Shown: positions 23,273 through 33,580 of the stretch, one piece after another
Numbering within the stretch: position 1 is the first letter of the stretch
How the letters are laid out: the number at the start of each line of letters is the position of its first letter
Source: Symsagittifera roscoffensis
Lineage: Eukaryota; Xenacoelomorpha; Acoela; Convolutidae
Assembly: GCF_963678635.1 (NCBI RefSeq)
Contig: NC_087064.1
Span: 43,643,159 to 43,707,158 of the forward strand
Length of the DNA: 64,000 nucleotides
Reading direction: 5' to 3'
Made by a program: the position numbers and the translations under genes
Notes under the pieces: generated by a model
Told to the model about the DNA's origin: nothing
What the model saw: the letters and a program-made list of their open reading frames with translations, nothing else
Databases searched by the model: none

Positions 23273-23993
23273 TATAGAAGCCAAAGAAGCCTATTGAAGC
23301 TTTTCCGGACCGATCACCCGTAAATGGATGCCGTGAAACAGTGCAAAAATGGGGTGATGATGGGGTCGAGTCCTTTGTATTCGGCTGTGTTTTAGATTTT
23401 TATTTTCCTTTCTTTGTTTGCCACGCAAAATCAGCTACCACAAAAAATCACTCAGAGAAATAAACGATTTTTCGTATTAACACCTTTTCAGTCGTGATAG
23501 GAACGATTTTTAAAATTTTTCAAAAATTATTTTTCATAATTTTGAGAACAACCGGTTTAAAAATTTAAATTTTTTGTCTAAATTCGAGCAAGTAAAGCGA
23601 GCGAGCACGCGTATTGATGCTTATTTAGGCATTTTACAATAGCTTAACTATGCTTAATTTTAAATATACTCGAGTGTATTTAGTTTTTGGAGGTTTTTAA
23701 CGCATTTTGGGTATCAAAAACTTCAAAAGTTCAAAAAACTCAAAACTCAAAAATTCAAAAAGTATTGAATTTTTTGAGCTTATTTTTTTTTCTACTCATA
23801 TGTCTTTACAAATTATTGTCCTGTTTGTCTGTTTACTATGACGGTCAAATATGCCTAAGCTATAGTTTTACGTCAAATCCTTTTATCACACGACGCAGAA
23901 AAGACTACAATTTGAAGAAAAAAAACATCGTAGATTTTTAAAGACTTTGGTCGGAACATTCTGTGCTACTAGTATAGTAACCTGCTATCCTTA
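23273..23993 (+). repeat. Family Q dispersed repeat, copy 1
   Basis: Aligns with 46500-47165. Shared blocks are GCAAAATCAG.T.CCACAAA, GCAAGTAAAGC.A.C..GAGC, TTAGTTTTTGGAG.TTTTTA, TCAGATCCTTTTATCACAC (copy 2; copy 1 differs by one base), CGTAGATTTTTAAA and GTAACC.GCTATCCTT. No coding content or terminal repeats recognised. Confidence 0.75.
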
Positions 23994-25284
23994 TCTTTTG
24001 TTTATTAATGCCAAAACAGGTGCCAATAAGAATTTTTGGACTAGGTTGAGTGATATATCATGTTCAAATTGTTCCAGTTATGATTCGAACGATGTTAAAA
24101 AACGTTAAAAAAAGCTTCGTAAATTGTCAGTGTCAAAAAAACTGGCCCTAAAAAGTTTTTGAGTTTTAGTTCAGTTTGGAGCGAAAAAAGCAAGCGAGCA
24201 GGCTTACTACTTCGCAAGAATCTCACACGACTTTAAACTATTCTAGTCTGCAACTCTGAATGCAAAAATTTGTCAGACTTGTGTAAGATTTCGCAGCACA
24301 CACTGCAGCTCAGAATTGTTTCACAAAAATGTTCAGTTCAGAACTCTTCAGAAATCTTATAGAAACTTTGTGCAATTTTGCAAACCCTTCACAATTAAGA
24401 ACGTTTACTGCGTACCGTGTAATAAATGTACTCCGGGCGAACGTCTGATTTCACCCCAAAAAAAAACATTCATACTTTGAATAAATTTCGTTAAAAGTCA
24501 AAAAAAAATTTCAAAAAAAAACTTGGTTTTTGTTCTCTCTTGCAATTTTCAATCGTGTTTTGTTTTGAGAAAAAAAAGTAAACAGTCACCTTTCCACATT
24601 TCCAGTGTTTTTCTTGGTAAAATGCTTAGGTCTACTGAGAAAGCTCATTGCCTCTGCATTTTTTGTTTATTTTGCAATTATAGAAACAAACCCTCCTAAA
24701 CTAATGACCGGGATGTTAGAGAAAATCCAATTCGATATCCTCATATAACCTCGGTATAGTGAATTTTGGAGTGACAAATGATCATGTTTTCAGACAGAAT
24801 TAAAAACTTCAAGAGCAAACTTCTGATGCGCTCAGAGTTTTCTGTATTTGAGTGCTCCGACTTTCGGAGAAAGTAAAGGAATGTTGGTGCTCAAAGAGGT
24901 TTTTAATTTGTTGACTTTTGATGAAATTGACTCTATTTGTATGCTTGGGGTGTTTTTCTCTCAATTTTCCTAAATCATCAGCAATAGATTGGTTCTCTGA
25001 GCGCAAAATTTTAATGAATGTTATTAAATGTAGATCATTTTATGATTTTTATGAAATTATGAAACAGGCTTATAAATTTTTGTGAATCATTAAGCGTTTT
25101 AACAATGCGGTTTTAGTAAATATAAAATTTAAATGAGGAAAAATATTCCTCATTTAGTTTTATGAGAATCAGTATTCAAGTTGTAACCTTACATTAGACT
25201 GGGGAAAGAGCAAATAGTTAATCGTTTTTAGCACCAGCTTGATATACGGTTTCTTTCAAATGTACTCCGTAATCTTTTTCTCAT
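23994..25284. other. Intronic, no recognised feature
   Basis: AT-rich with short chance frames. A GCGAAAAAAGCAAGCGAGCA patch at about 24181 recalls part of family Q but is too short to call. Confidence 0.45.
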
Positions 25285-25516
25285 TTTTTTCCCGACTTTC
25301 GAAGAAACTGACAGAGTATTTGTGCTCGGGCTGTTCTTTTCTCCAGACAAATTTCGACTTTTTATCCAGAAAATTGACGGGATTGTTTAAATCATTTGAA
25401 AGGTATAGTTGTCTTCGGTAAAAAGTATAGTAAAAATTTAAATTGGGATCATTTTAGTAAAAAAAATGACCAATTTGGCCAATTTAGGACAACTAAGGCG
25501 CAACCAGCACTCAGTA
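25285..25516 (+). mobile_element. Family P repeat, left part, split by an insertion
   Basis: Begins CCGACTTTCGAAGAAACTGA (5' hairpin worn), continues through CAGACAAATTTCGACTTTTT and GGCCAATTTAGGACAACTAA, and breaks at GGCGCAACCAGC. The right part resumes at about 26188. Confidence 0.8.
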
Positions 25517-26187
25517 AAAAGAGAAAATAATCAATTATAATACACTTATAATTGTACTTTCATCAAAATTATAATTAATTATAAGCGCCAAATTTAGATG
25601 TTCAAACGAATTATAATCCATTATAATGATAACATTTTTCGTGACATTAAAATAAATTATTATCAATTATGATTTTTTATAACTTTTCCGAAAAACTCCT
25701 GTAATCTTTTATAATTTCTTATTATCTCCTAGAATGATTATTATCTTTCATAATAGATTAAAATCCTTTTTTCTGTCAAAAAATCTCTAAAAGTGAGAAG
25801 TCATGTCACTCTTTGGTTCACCTGAACACAAAGTATTATCACGAAACAAAAGTTTCATAGAGATCCCTTCATTTTACTTGAAAAAATTCAGCCCCATTTT
25901 TCAGATAAACCAACGTCTACAAAATGCATGAAATATAAGCAATTCAGTTGATAGGTCGAAGATCAAATTAGCAAAAAAAAAGGTTTATAAACCATAGCAA
26001 ATGATTATAATGGATTTTTCTGCAAAACAAATAAATTAGAAATTCTTTTTAAAAAAATCGATTATAATGTATTAGAATTGAATATATTTGATTTCATAAA
26101 AGATATTATAATCGATTGTTCATTGATTAAAATCATTTATTCTCAATTTTTGTAAAACTGGTACTAAAATCATATTATAATTATTTA
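25517..26187. mobile_element. ATTATAAT-rich insertion inside a family P copy
   Basis: About 670 bp in which ATTATAAT, TTATAATTA and close variants recur more than fifteen times. It interrupts the P element within its core. The flanks GCGCAACCAGC and ACGCAAGAAGC could be a worn target duplication. The ends show a weak inverted similarity (CAGT, then GAGAAAATAATCA versus GAGAATAAATGATT on the other strand). No coding capacity. Likely a MITE, but the superfamily is unknown. Confidence 0.6.
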
Positions 26188-26492
26188 TTGACGCAAGAAG
26201 CTGGATATTTCGTGCTAAAACGCGTAAGCGGAGAATTAATCCGTCTTAAAAATTGGTCTACATTAAAATCCGTTTTGCTTTCGGTGTATCTAATCCTTTC
26301 CTATACGCAAAATGTATCACTTTGTATTTTGCACAACGTGTGGGTGGGTGATTTGAAAAAATTCTCCAAAAAGTCAAAATTTTTTCTTTTTTCATTCAAA
26401 AATGTTCTTCGTTTTTTCAGTTACCACTACTTCATCGAATTGAAAAGACAGTCGTAATAATAAAGGCTTCGCTCTGATACGAGCAGTGTCAA
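26188..26492 (+). mobile_element. Family P repeat, right part, split by an insertion
   Basis: Continues the copy at 25285 with GATATTTCGTGCTAAAACGC and GTAAGCGGAGAATTAATCCG, then ends with GGCTTCGCTCTGATACGAGC and AGTGTC, the 3' terminal hairpin and end. Confidence 0.8.
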
Positions 26493-26679
26493 TGTGTTTT
26501 CAACTAATTCAAATGGGTGTTAGTTAAAAATTTATCAGCTAAAACAGCTTCAAAATTGCAAATGCCCCTTTACTTGAGTTAGACTGAACTTAAGTAGTAA
26601 ATTTTTTAGCCACATTCATAAAATTTTTGAAGCAAAACATGATCATAAAATTTTTTTTTCCATAAATCAATTTTTTATT

Positions 26680-26860
26680 GTTCCGACTTTCGAAGAAAAT
26701 ACGGAAAATTTATGTCTGGGTGGTTCTTAATTCAGTCAAACTTCGAGTTTTTAGCCTAAAGTTTGATGAACATTTTTGATACCATCTGAAAAAATTGTTG
26801 TCTGAAACTGAAGGCAAGGCAGGTCATTTGGTCTAATGACTAGCATACGATTTGCTATGC
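26680..26860 (+). mobile_element. Family P repeat, 5' fragment
   Basis: Starts GTTCCGACTTTCGAAGAAAA, with a decayed 5' hairpin, and loses similarity around 26860 after AAGGCAGGTCATTTGGTCTA, a variant also present in the copy at 38421. Confidence 0.7.
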
Positions 26861-26895
26861 ACATCCTTTTAACTTTTACAAACAAACGTGTGTGG

Positions 26896-27066
26896 GTTAA
26901 AAAAGGTCAAAAACGTTTTTTCCTCTTTTGTCAATTACTTTACTTATTTTTCTGCCATTTTTTGTTTAGCTTTAGAAACTGCACTCTAAGGCTAAACAGA
27001 AAATGGCAGAAAAATAAGTAAAATAATTGAAAACAAAGAGGAAAAAACGTTTTTGACTTTTTTAAC
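26896..27066. repeat. Long near-perfect hairpin (~80-bp arms)
   Basis: The left arm starts GTTAAAAAAGG at 26896 and ends CTTTAG; the right arm starts CTAAGG and ends TTTTTTAAC at 27066. Over about 80 bp the arms pair with only a few mismatches and short indels, around a loop of about 10 bases (AAACTGCACT). It could be a foldback transposon relic or an inverted duplication; as RNA it would be a long hairpin. Confidence 0.9.
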
Positions 27067-27077
27067 CTGCACAAGCT

Positions 27078-27275
27078 TGTTGGCCATTTTTCCATAATTG
27101 CAGTTTGAAACTACAAACTAAAAAAGAAGCAAATTACATCAGTTTTCTAAAACGTTACGAAATCTCATGAATACCTACTGAAAGCTGCTGCTAATTTAGT
27201 GGCCAATTTTCCATAATTGCAGTTTGAAACTACAAAACTAAAAAGCAAGCAAATTACAACCTTACGAAATCTCTA
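27078..27275 (+). repeat. Pair of ~80-bp direct repeats
   Basis: GGCCATTTTTCCATAATTGC.. at about 27081 and GGCCAATTTTCCATAATTGC.. at about 27201 share ~80 bp, including GCAGTTTGAAACTACAAA and TTACGAAATCTC. The period is about 120 bp. Confidence 0.8.
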
Positions 27276-28029
27276 GCTGATTTGGGCTGAGGTCACCAAT
27301 AAAACAGTTACTTGCACATATTTTACACAGCAATGCAAAAAAATGACCTTGTTACAGATAAAGTCTCCGTTGATTGCCTCACAATTGTGCTAAATTGTTT
27401 TGACATTTAGAAAAAAAAATCACTTTAAATCTAGAAACGCTTCATCAATTTAATCGGTTGTTTGTGCAGTTAAATCATCGGTATCAGTCGCTATGAACAT
27501 CAAAACTTAAACATTTTGCTTATGTATAATAAAAACTATATTTGTAAATTGTCAGCAGCACTTTTTCCATGAAGTGTGAGCTCCTTTTTGTATCACTAAT
27601 TTTTTTTACTCAAAGCATCCTTAAGTTTACAAAACTGTTTTGTCAGGGCAACGCCTTGATTGTTCCGACTGCCCTTAATCAATGTCGAATACTTGTTGAT
27701 AAAGAAAACGTTGCAAAACTGTAAATTATGAACAACATTAAACATCAAGTGTAAAAAAAATATTTTTCGAATAATTCGGACCAGTTAGCTGGCCTTAACT
27801 TGAAATGAAAGGGTTTGGTACTGCGGGATAATTTGCCACGCAAAAGAGTTTTTCTAATGCTATCAGCATCATAAAAAATGAAGATAGCGCATAAATTTGT
27901 GCACAAGGCCAAGTTGGCAACTTTCAAAATCATAACTCATACGCCATTCAAACCAGAAAATGATAGATTTTGCTTATAGTAATGTAACAGCTAGGGCAAA
28001 CAATTGCCTCAGTACTATATAGATTGATT
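27276..28029. other. Intronic, no recognised feature
   Basis: No gene or repeat recognised. Confidence 0.5.
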
Positions 28030-28235
28030 AGAATAGGATTAAATATCGCCGCTTATCCGTTAATAGCGGTAGAAATTGTTATTCGGTCCAAATTGGCCCG
28101 ACCGACAATCTTCAAACCCCCAAAACTTAATGAAAAAAAATACTGGTGATTTTTTTTTAAATTGAGATCAAGACAACAATACTTTCCCGCTGATATAAAA
28201 AAGACTTCCATCAAAAATGGCTTGTCAATAAGTAT
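28030..28235 (-). mobile_element. Family P repeat, internal fragment
   Basis: Minus copy with core CGCCGCTTATCCGTTAATAG, then AATTGGCCCGACCGACAATC and GAGATCAAGACAACAATAC. Both termini are lost. Confidence 0.65.
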
Positions 28236-29179
28236 CTTTTTAAGATTGATTTCAAGACATCAATAGATGGTACAAAAAATTCAGCTAACAGTGGCTGCCT
28301 TAAAAGTTGAAGTTTGTTTAAAGAAAAATTTTTTTTTGCACTGTAAACTCTTATAAGTTTTTCAGAAGACCAAGGACTGCTATCTGGCTAATCTACCTGA
28401 TTTTGATATAAATTTTTTGGGCACATGCGGTCCGTCACACTTACTTGAAGCATGCAGTAGGAGGAGCTTAATTATATCGTTGTTTTCGCTCAAGAGTTTC
28501 CTGACACCTAAAATAGCAAATGGGATGGAAAATTCCTCCCACGCTTAGGATATCCTTATTGCGTACTCCACAAAATGTGGCAATAACGTGTAATCAAACA
28601 ATCAATTGACATTTTTTCTCGATGTTCAAAACTCTACATTGAAACACCCTCGAACAACCTAATTGCAAAAGAATCCTAATAGTCAGGAAATAATAAGTGA
28701 CTTTTGACAAGGATAAAACAAATTCAAAAAGCAATTAAACGCATAGGGTTGAAAAGGTCCGTTTGACCTTCCAGTACCAACAGTTTTGTTTAATCTGTCA
28801 AATGCACGATGCTCAGCTTAAAATGCGGCAGCTAACTTGTGTGCTGCAGTATTTTTTGAAAACTTTTGAACAGTTTTCGGGCCCAATCTGTTATGCGAAG
28901 CAAAATTCATGTTTTGAAGTATTACAATTGAATCACATTGAATGAACATGAATTGTTGAAACAGTCCGAAATTATAAAATTGTACCACACATTTATGTCC
29001 CAGCCAAAAATGTCCGAAATTGTTTTGCGAAATTAATTTCTTTGATTTGACCCTGTGATTTTAATGCTTTGTTCTTTTGAGGTTTCTTGATCGTTCTATA
29101 AAAGGATTCTATACGAACCGATAAACCATAGAACATTCAATTTGAGAATAAACTTGAAAACACAATTTAAAATCTTAAA
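28236..29179. other. Intronic, no recognised feature
   Basis: No supported gene or repeat. Confidence 0.5.
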
Positions 29180-29256
29180 GCGGTTTTGGTCGAGCGGTGC
29201 AATCACTGGTTTACAGATCGAAATGTCGGAAGTTCAAAAAAAGGGTCGGACTAAAA
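29180..29256 (+). mobile_element. tRNA-derived SINE head
   Basis: GCGGTTTTGGTCGAGCGGTG contains a pol III A-box-like TGGTCGAGCGG (29187-29197). About 45 bases on, GGAAGTTCAAAAA is a worn B box. It is followed by GGGTCGGAC, also next to the SINE at 49020. Not a functional tRNA. Confidence 0.55.
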
Positions 29257-29629
29257 TTTGCGTAGTTTGATTGAAAATTGAAATTGAGAAACCCAAAATG
29301 AGAAAAGGATGACTCGATTGGGCCAGAGAGAAGGAGATGGGGTAACCTCGATTATATTGATATTTTTGCCCTTTTCAAACAGGTTCTAGCTCAACTTTGA
29401 AAATTTCTAGGAAAAATTTTTTGGAATTTTTTTTTGAAAATTAGTGTTTTGAGATATCAGCTTTGAAAATAAGTTGACTTTGAATAATAGTTTGATGTAG
29501 CTACTGCACCCTTTTAGGATACTCGGTCGCTGGGATACTTTAGGATATTAATTCGGTCGTATTTCGTAACTAACTCGAAAATGTTTTTGTCAAGTTTATT
29601 ATGAAGAGGTTTTTTAGAATGTGACCGTC
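29257..29629. other. Intronic, no recognised feature
   Basis: Nothing supported. TTTAGGATA is repeated at 29514 and 29540. Confidence 0.5.
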
Positions 29630-30286
29630 TTAGACCAGCACACATTTTTTTGATGAAGTTTTCAGGGTTTTCTGTTCATCCTGGAAATATTCAATGAGTT
29701 TGTGAAATGCTGGGTGCTCGGCGTTCACAAAAAAAATGCTATTCCATTCTTCAACACCATTGTAGGCTCTGGGACGCCAGCTTATAAAACATTGATGACA
29801 ACTCCTGCTGCCAACGTCGAATCTGGGATTTTGGCCTGTTCCATTTGCCTCCGAGAGTCGACCAATGTAATTGTCGTCAAAGTTGTTGAAGAATGGATGC
29901 GCTGTCTCAGGGCATGTCTTCCGAAGAGTTGTTTGTATTCCCAGTAGACTGAACGTGACCCTAGACGTTCTGATATCAGTAAAAATAGCAGTGTTGAATT
30001 TGTACAATTTCGGATATCGAAATAAACGCGTTTTGACTACTATTTTGAAATCAATGGTTGCTCGTTTCGAAAATTCTATGTCAAAACAGCTCAAAAAGCG
30101 AACATGTGTTTCTTGTTTATTATCTGGAAGCAATGCGTGCACAATAGGAAGCAGAGTTCCCCCGACTGATGCGTTGATGGTGTATATCTGAAAGAACTCA
30201 TTCGGGGCCGTAGAAAAGGTGCCACCGTAGAACCAAACATCAGCACCAATAAGAAGATCGATTCCCGGAAGAGTGGTGAAAACCAT
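29630..30286 (-). pseudogene. MULE (Mutator-like) transposase remnant
   Basis: A 218-codon open frame on the minus strand covering the MULE transposase domain. Near its start is ADVWFYGGTFSTAPNEFFQI, equivalent to the usual ..WFMDGTFKTAP.., and then ..LLPIVHALLPDNKQET, typical of MULE beta strands. A later DFK is the second catalytic Asp region (usually DFE), and VEEWN matches the VEGWH glutamate region. The first catalytic Asp of DGT is Gly here, and the domain is shorter than usual between the second and third catalytic sites. The DNA-binding N-terminus is absent. An inactive transposase whose frame has stayed open by chance or youth; no terminal inverted repeats were found by eye. Confidence 0.8.
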
Positions 30287-30694
30287 TGTTCAATTCATGT
30301 CATTAGGTCTAGAGTCGAAAAAGGTAAACGCTCACAAATGCATCTTGAATTAGCATTTCGTTGTTTTTGTTTCTCATAAGGATTTTTAGTGTTAGCACGA
30401 ACTCGAGAGCAATGAAAATGACACTATGATCTTTTATGTCTACGTATCAGGCAATAATTTTATAGATAAAATTAAATGATTTCAGTCCTGTTCAAGTAAT
30501 TTTGTCTCTAATATGCTGCTCAAAGAAATTTATCAAATATCAGAGAGCTTATCTAATTGATCCGGTCATTAGCTAGTGTGGTGATTTTCCGGTAAATTTT
30601 TGGACAATATAGGGGCAATTTTGTCTGGGGAAACAAATGCTTCGCAATTTGAAGTTTTTTCTGGGACAAAAATACCTCGGGCACAAACGTCCAG
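30287..30694. other. Intronic, no recognised feature
   Basis: Upstream side of the MULE fragment on the minus strand. The missing transposase N-terminus is not recognisable here. Confidence 0.5.
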
Positions 30695-30933
30695 ACACGA
30701 AGTGGAACGATATCTTAGACGGATTTAATCTCTGCTGGCGCGTTAATCGCGTCGATTATACCGGGCGTTAATTGTCCCAAATCTTTTCAAAGTTAGGCTC
30801 AGGACAACAATATCTTTTGAATGGTGTTTAACAATTCCGTCAAAAAAGGCTACTTGAGAAGTCGAAAAGTGTCTGAAGAAAAATATCATGCGAGCTTAAT
30901 TAGTCCGTTACTTCCGTAACGAAAGTCGGAACA
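30695..30933 (-). mobile_element. Family P repeat, truncated
   Basis: Minus copy ending in a well-kept 5' hairpin: CCGTTACTTCCGTAACGAAA followed by GTCGGAAC. The core is diverged (CTGCTGGCGCGTTAATCGCG). It faces the plus copy at 31113 with 5' ends adjacent. Confidence 0.75.
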
Positions 30934-31112
30934 ATATATTATTTACAGTTTTTGTAACTGTGGCGCATAAAAAAGTAGCTAGTTTTCACATGAAAAAACT
31001 GGGGCACATAAAAAAAATGTTGGCCGCAAAGATTCGTTCAACTTCTTTGTAAACTAGAAACACTTGATTTTTATGACTAAATAAGGATTGTCGCTGGTTA
31101 CTATTCTCATAA

Positions 31113-31475
31113 ATCCGACTTTCGTAACGAAAGTAACGGAATATTTGTTGTCGGGTGGTTTTTTGTTCTTCAGAGAAATTTCGGCTTTTAAACTAGCCAT
31201 TTTTGAAGGTTTTTCTAAATAGCATTTGAAAGATATTGTTGTCTGAAATTTGAAAAAAAAAAATAACTGTAACCATTTTTCATAAAATTATGAGGTTTTA
31301 AATGTTGCCATTTTTGCCAATTTGAGAAAAAAATATTTCGCGCAAATAACGCGTACGCGGAACTTATTCCGTTTTAGAAATCGTTTCAAAGTGGTAGAAA
31401 GAAGCTTATTTGCCATAATTGATTGGCTACTAGGAGCGAAATCTATGACTTTGAACCTTATATGACTTGAGGGGA
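31113..31475 (+). mobile_element. Family P repeat, 3' truncated
   Basis: Starts with the 5' hairpin CCGACTTTCGTAACGAAAGT and runs through the GCGCAAATAACGCGTACGCG core to about 31475. No 3' hairpin. Confidence 0.75.
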
Positions 31476-31595
31476 ATGATTTTCACAAAAAATCTCAAAT
31501 TTAAAAAAAATCAATTCACTTTTGGGTCTTATGCACTTAACGGCCCAAAATCAGTGTTTCTACATCTTTCTTGAACTCAAAGCAATACAGTTGAA

Positions 31596-32025
31596 CAGGT
31601 TCAGATTTAGAATTTTCTCGAGGGGGCGGATTTTCAAAAAGTTTTTGAAATTTTGTCGATCTTTGTTTTTTTTGGTCGAGCAAATTCATTTTCCGAGCTC
31701 TCCTAAACCAATAAAAAGTCCCTGTTTCAGTCAAAATTTCTGCGCCCCAGGTAAAATTTTGAGAAAAAAAAACAGGCCAAAAACTCGTTTTTAGGCTTTG
31801 TTTTGGAAAAAAATGCAAAAAAAGTGCGTTTTTTTTGGCGCGCATTCCCCCTTATAATAAGTAAATATTGGCGACAAAACCGATTTTAGAAAAATTTTAG
31901 GGTCCATCAGCCAAAAATGGATGTCTAAAAATAGTTCAAAGGGGGACCCTTTGGGTCGGCAGGGGTTCGAATCCCTGAGAGGGAAAGGACGTCCGCCCCA
32001 GCCCCTCCCCCTAAATCCGCCCCTG
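31596..32025 (-). mobile_element. Family H hAT-like MITE with 8-bp target duplication
   Basis: The left terminus CAGGTTCAGATTTAGAATTT and right terminus AAATCCGCCCCTG are inverted repeats of the hAT-like CAGGGGCGGATTTAG end. The flanks are CAGTTGAA (31588-31595) and CCGTTGAA (32026-32033), an 8-bp duplication with one mismatch, as expected for hAT. Internal blocks (GGGTCGGCAGGGGTTCGA, GGGGGACCCTTTGGG) are the reverse complement of the copies at 33095 and 57207. No transposase. Confidence 0.85.
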
Positions 32026-33094
32026 CCGTTGAATCTGATTGGCTAATCAGACAGTGAAATTCGAACATGCTGCAGCATTTCAATTGAAATTTTTGAGCAG
32101 ATGAAATTTTTGGCCAAATTGCGCCAGTTGCGCCATTTGTTAGTTCGTGCCGTGTTCACTTTGTCGCGAAAGTCGCGACAAATTTTTTTGCTCGCATCAG
32201 TCTGTAAATGACAAAGTATGATCGCTACAGCCACGCTAGTCGGGAAGTTGCATCTCGGGTCGCGCCGCTGACTAGATCGAGCTGGTCTCGCCGTGTCAAC
32301 CTTTGTCGCGAAAATCACTTGGCGCTCAGCTGTGGAGATGTGAATCTTTTCTGTCGCGAAATGCCCTCGAGTCGCAAAGTGTGTGCAGAAGTCAGACCTC
32401 GAACCGAGTATGTTTCGGTAATTTGAATAGTTTTGCTTTTGGTTTGAGCTTCTTTTGATCAAAATTTCTTGTCAAGCTCAATATCTCACCAAACGAGATA
32501 AACAGCAGGTTTTTAAACCTAATTTCAAACTGCTCAATTTACCGAACATTTACCAACGCCTACTGCAGTACTCTGAACACCGATATCAATACTTGAATGG
32601 TTTTTTCCCCTTCCTTTCCCCCTTCGATTTAAGTTTTGCAAGCTAACTAGTTGATTAAAACCATCACAATGAGACTACGAAAATAAACATTTTTCCGTAA
32701 ATTTTCACATGTTGGGGAAGAAGAGGAGGATAATTTTGTTTTATGAAGTTTGTTTTGTTTCTTTGAAAAATAACTTTCCATAACTTCTTTGCTAAAAAAC
32801 GCAACAGATTAAGATATACAAGGATGGAAAATACTGTGAACTGGTGGTTTATTATTATCACTAATATGAGCACTGTGTTACAATCAATTATATCAAAAAT
32901 TTTGTTTTCGGAAATGTTTTTATGTTTCTTGTCATATTGTCAAGTTTTTGGATGACTTTGCTTTTTTGCTTTGGCTCTCCGACTGGCGAAGCAATTTGGC
33001 AAAAAATAAAATATCAGACAGCCGTTGTATCTTGGAACTTTTTCTTATAGATAAATAGTCTGAATCACATTGGGTGTAGGAGGATACCCCGTCA
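32026..33094. other. Intronic, locally CpG-rich, no gene
   Basis: 32140-32440 is much richer in CG dinucleotides than its surroundings, with four TGTCGCGAAA-like motifs. 32161-32181 is a perfect hairpin (stem TTGTCGCGA, loop AAG). No ORF of note. The remainder is featureless AT-rich DNA. Confidence 0.6.
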
Positions 33095-33495
33095 CAGGGG
33101 CGGATTTAGGGAAAGGGGCGGGTGGGGGCACTTTCATTTCCCCTCAGGGTTCGACCCCCTGCCGACCCAAAGGGTCCCCCTTTGTACTATTTTGAGATAT
33201 CCATTTTTGGTGACGGACCCTAAAAAATTTCTAAGGCGCCTTTTGTGCCAATATATACCAACTTTGAGAGGGGGAGCGCGCGCCGAAAAAGTGCGATTTT
33301 TTGGTCAAAATTTGACAAAAAGTACTTGAAAACGCCTTTTTGGTCATTTTTTCAAAATTTCGCCTGCGGCGCAGAAAATTAGGCCAAAACAGGGACTTTT
33401 TAGTGCTTTGGGAGATCTCGAAAAATCAATTTGGTCGACCTAAAAAAAAGTCGACAAAATCTTCGAAAATTATTGAAAATCCGCCCCTCCCCGAA
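33095..33495 (+). mobile_element. Family H hAT-like MITE
   Basis: Starts CAGGGGCGGATTTAGGGAAA and carries TTCGACCCCCTGCCGACCCA, GGGTCCCCCTTTGTACTATT and a near-terminal ATCCGCCCCTCC. The extreme right end has decayed into AT-rich sequence, so no target duplication can be confirmed. Confidence 0.8.
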
Positions 33496-33580
33496 TTTCT
33501 AAGATTATATTTTAATATATAGAATATGTTTCTAAGAATATATTCTAATATATTTTCTAAGAATTAAAATAAAATTGTCT
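33496..33580 (+). repeat. Short AT-rich tandem repeat
   Basis: TTTCTAAGA followed by ATATATTCTAATATAT-like units, repeated about three times next to the right end of the H element. Confidence 0.65.
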
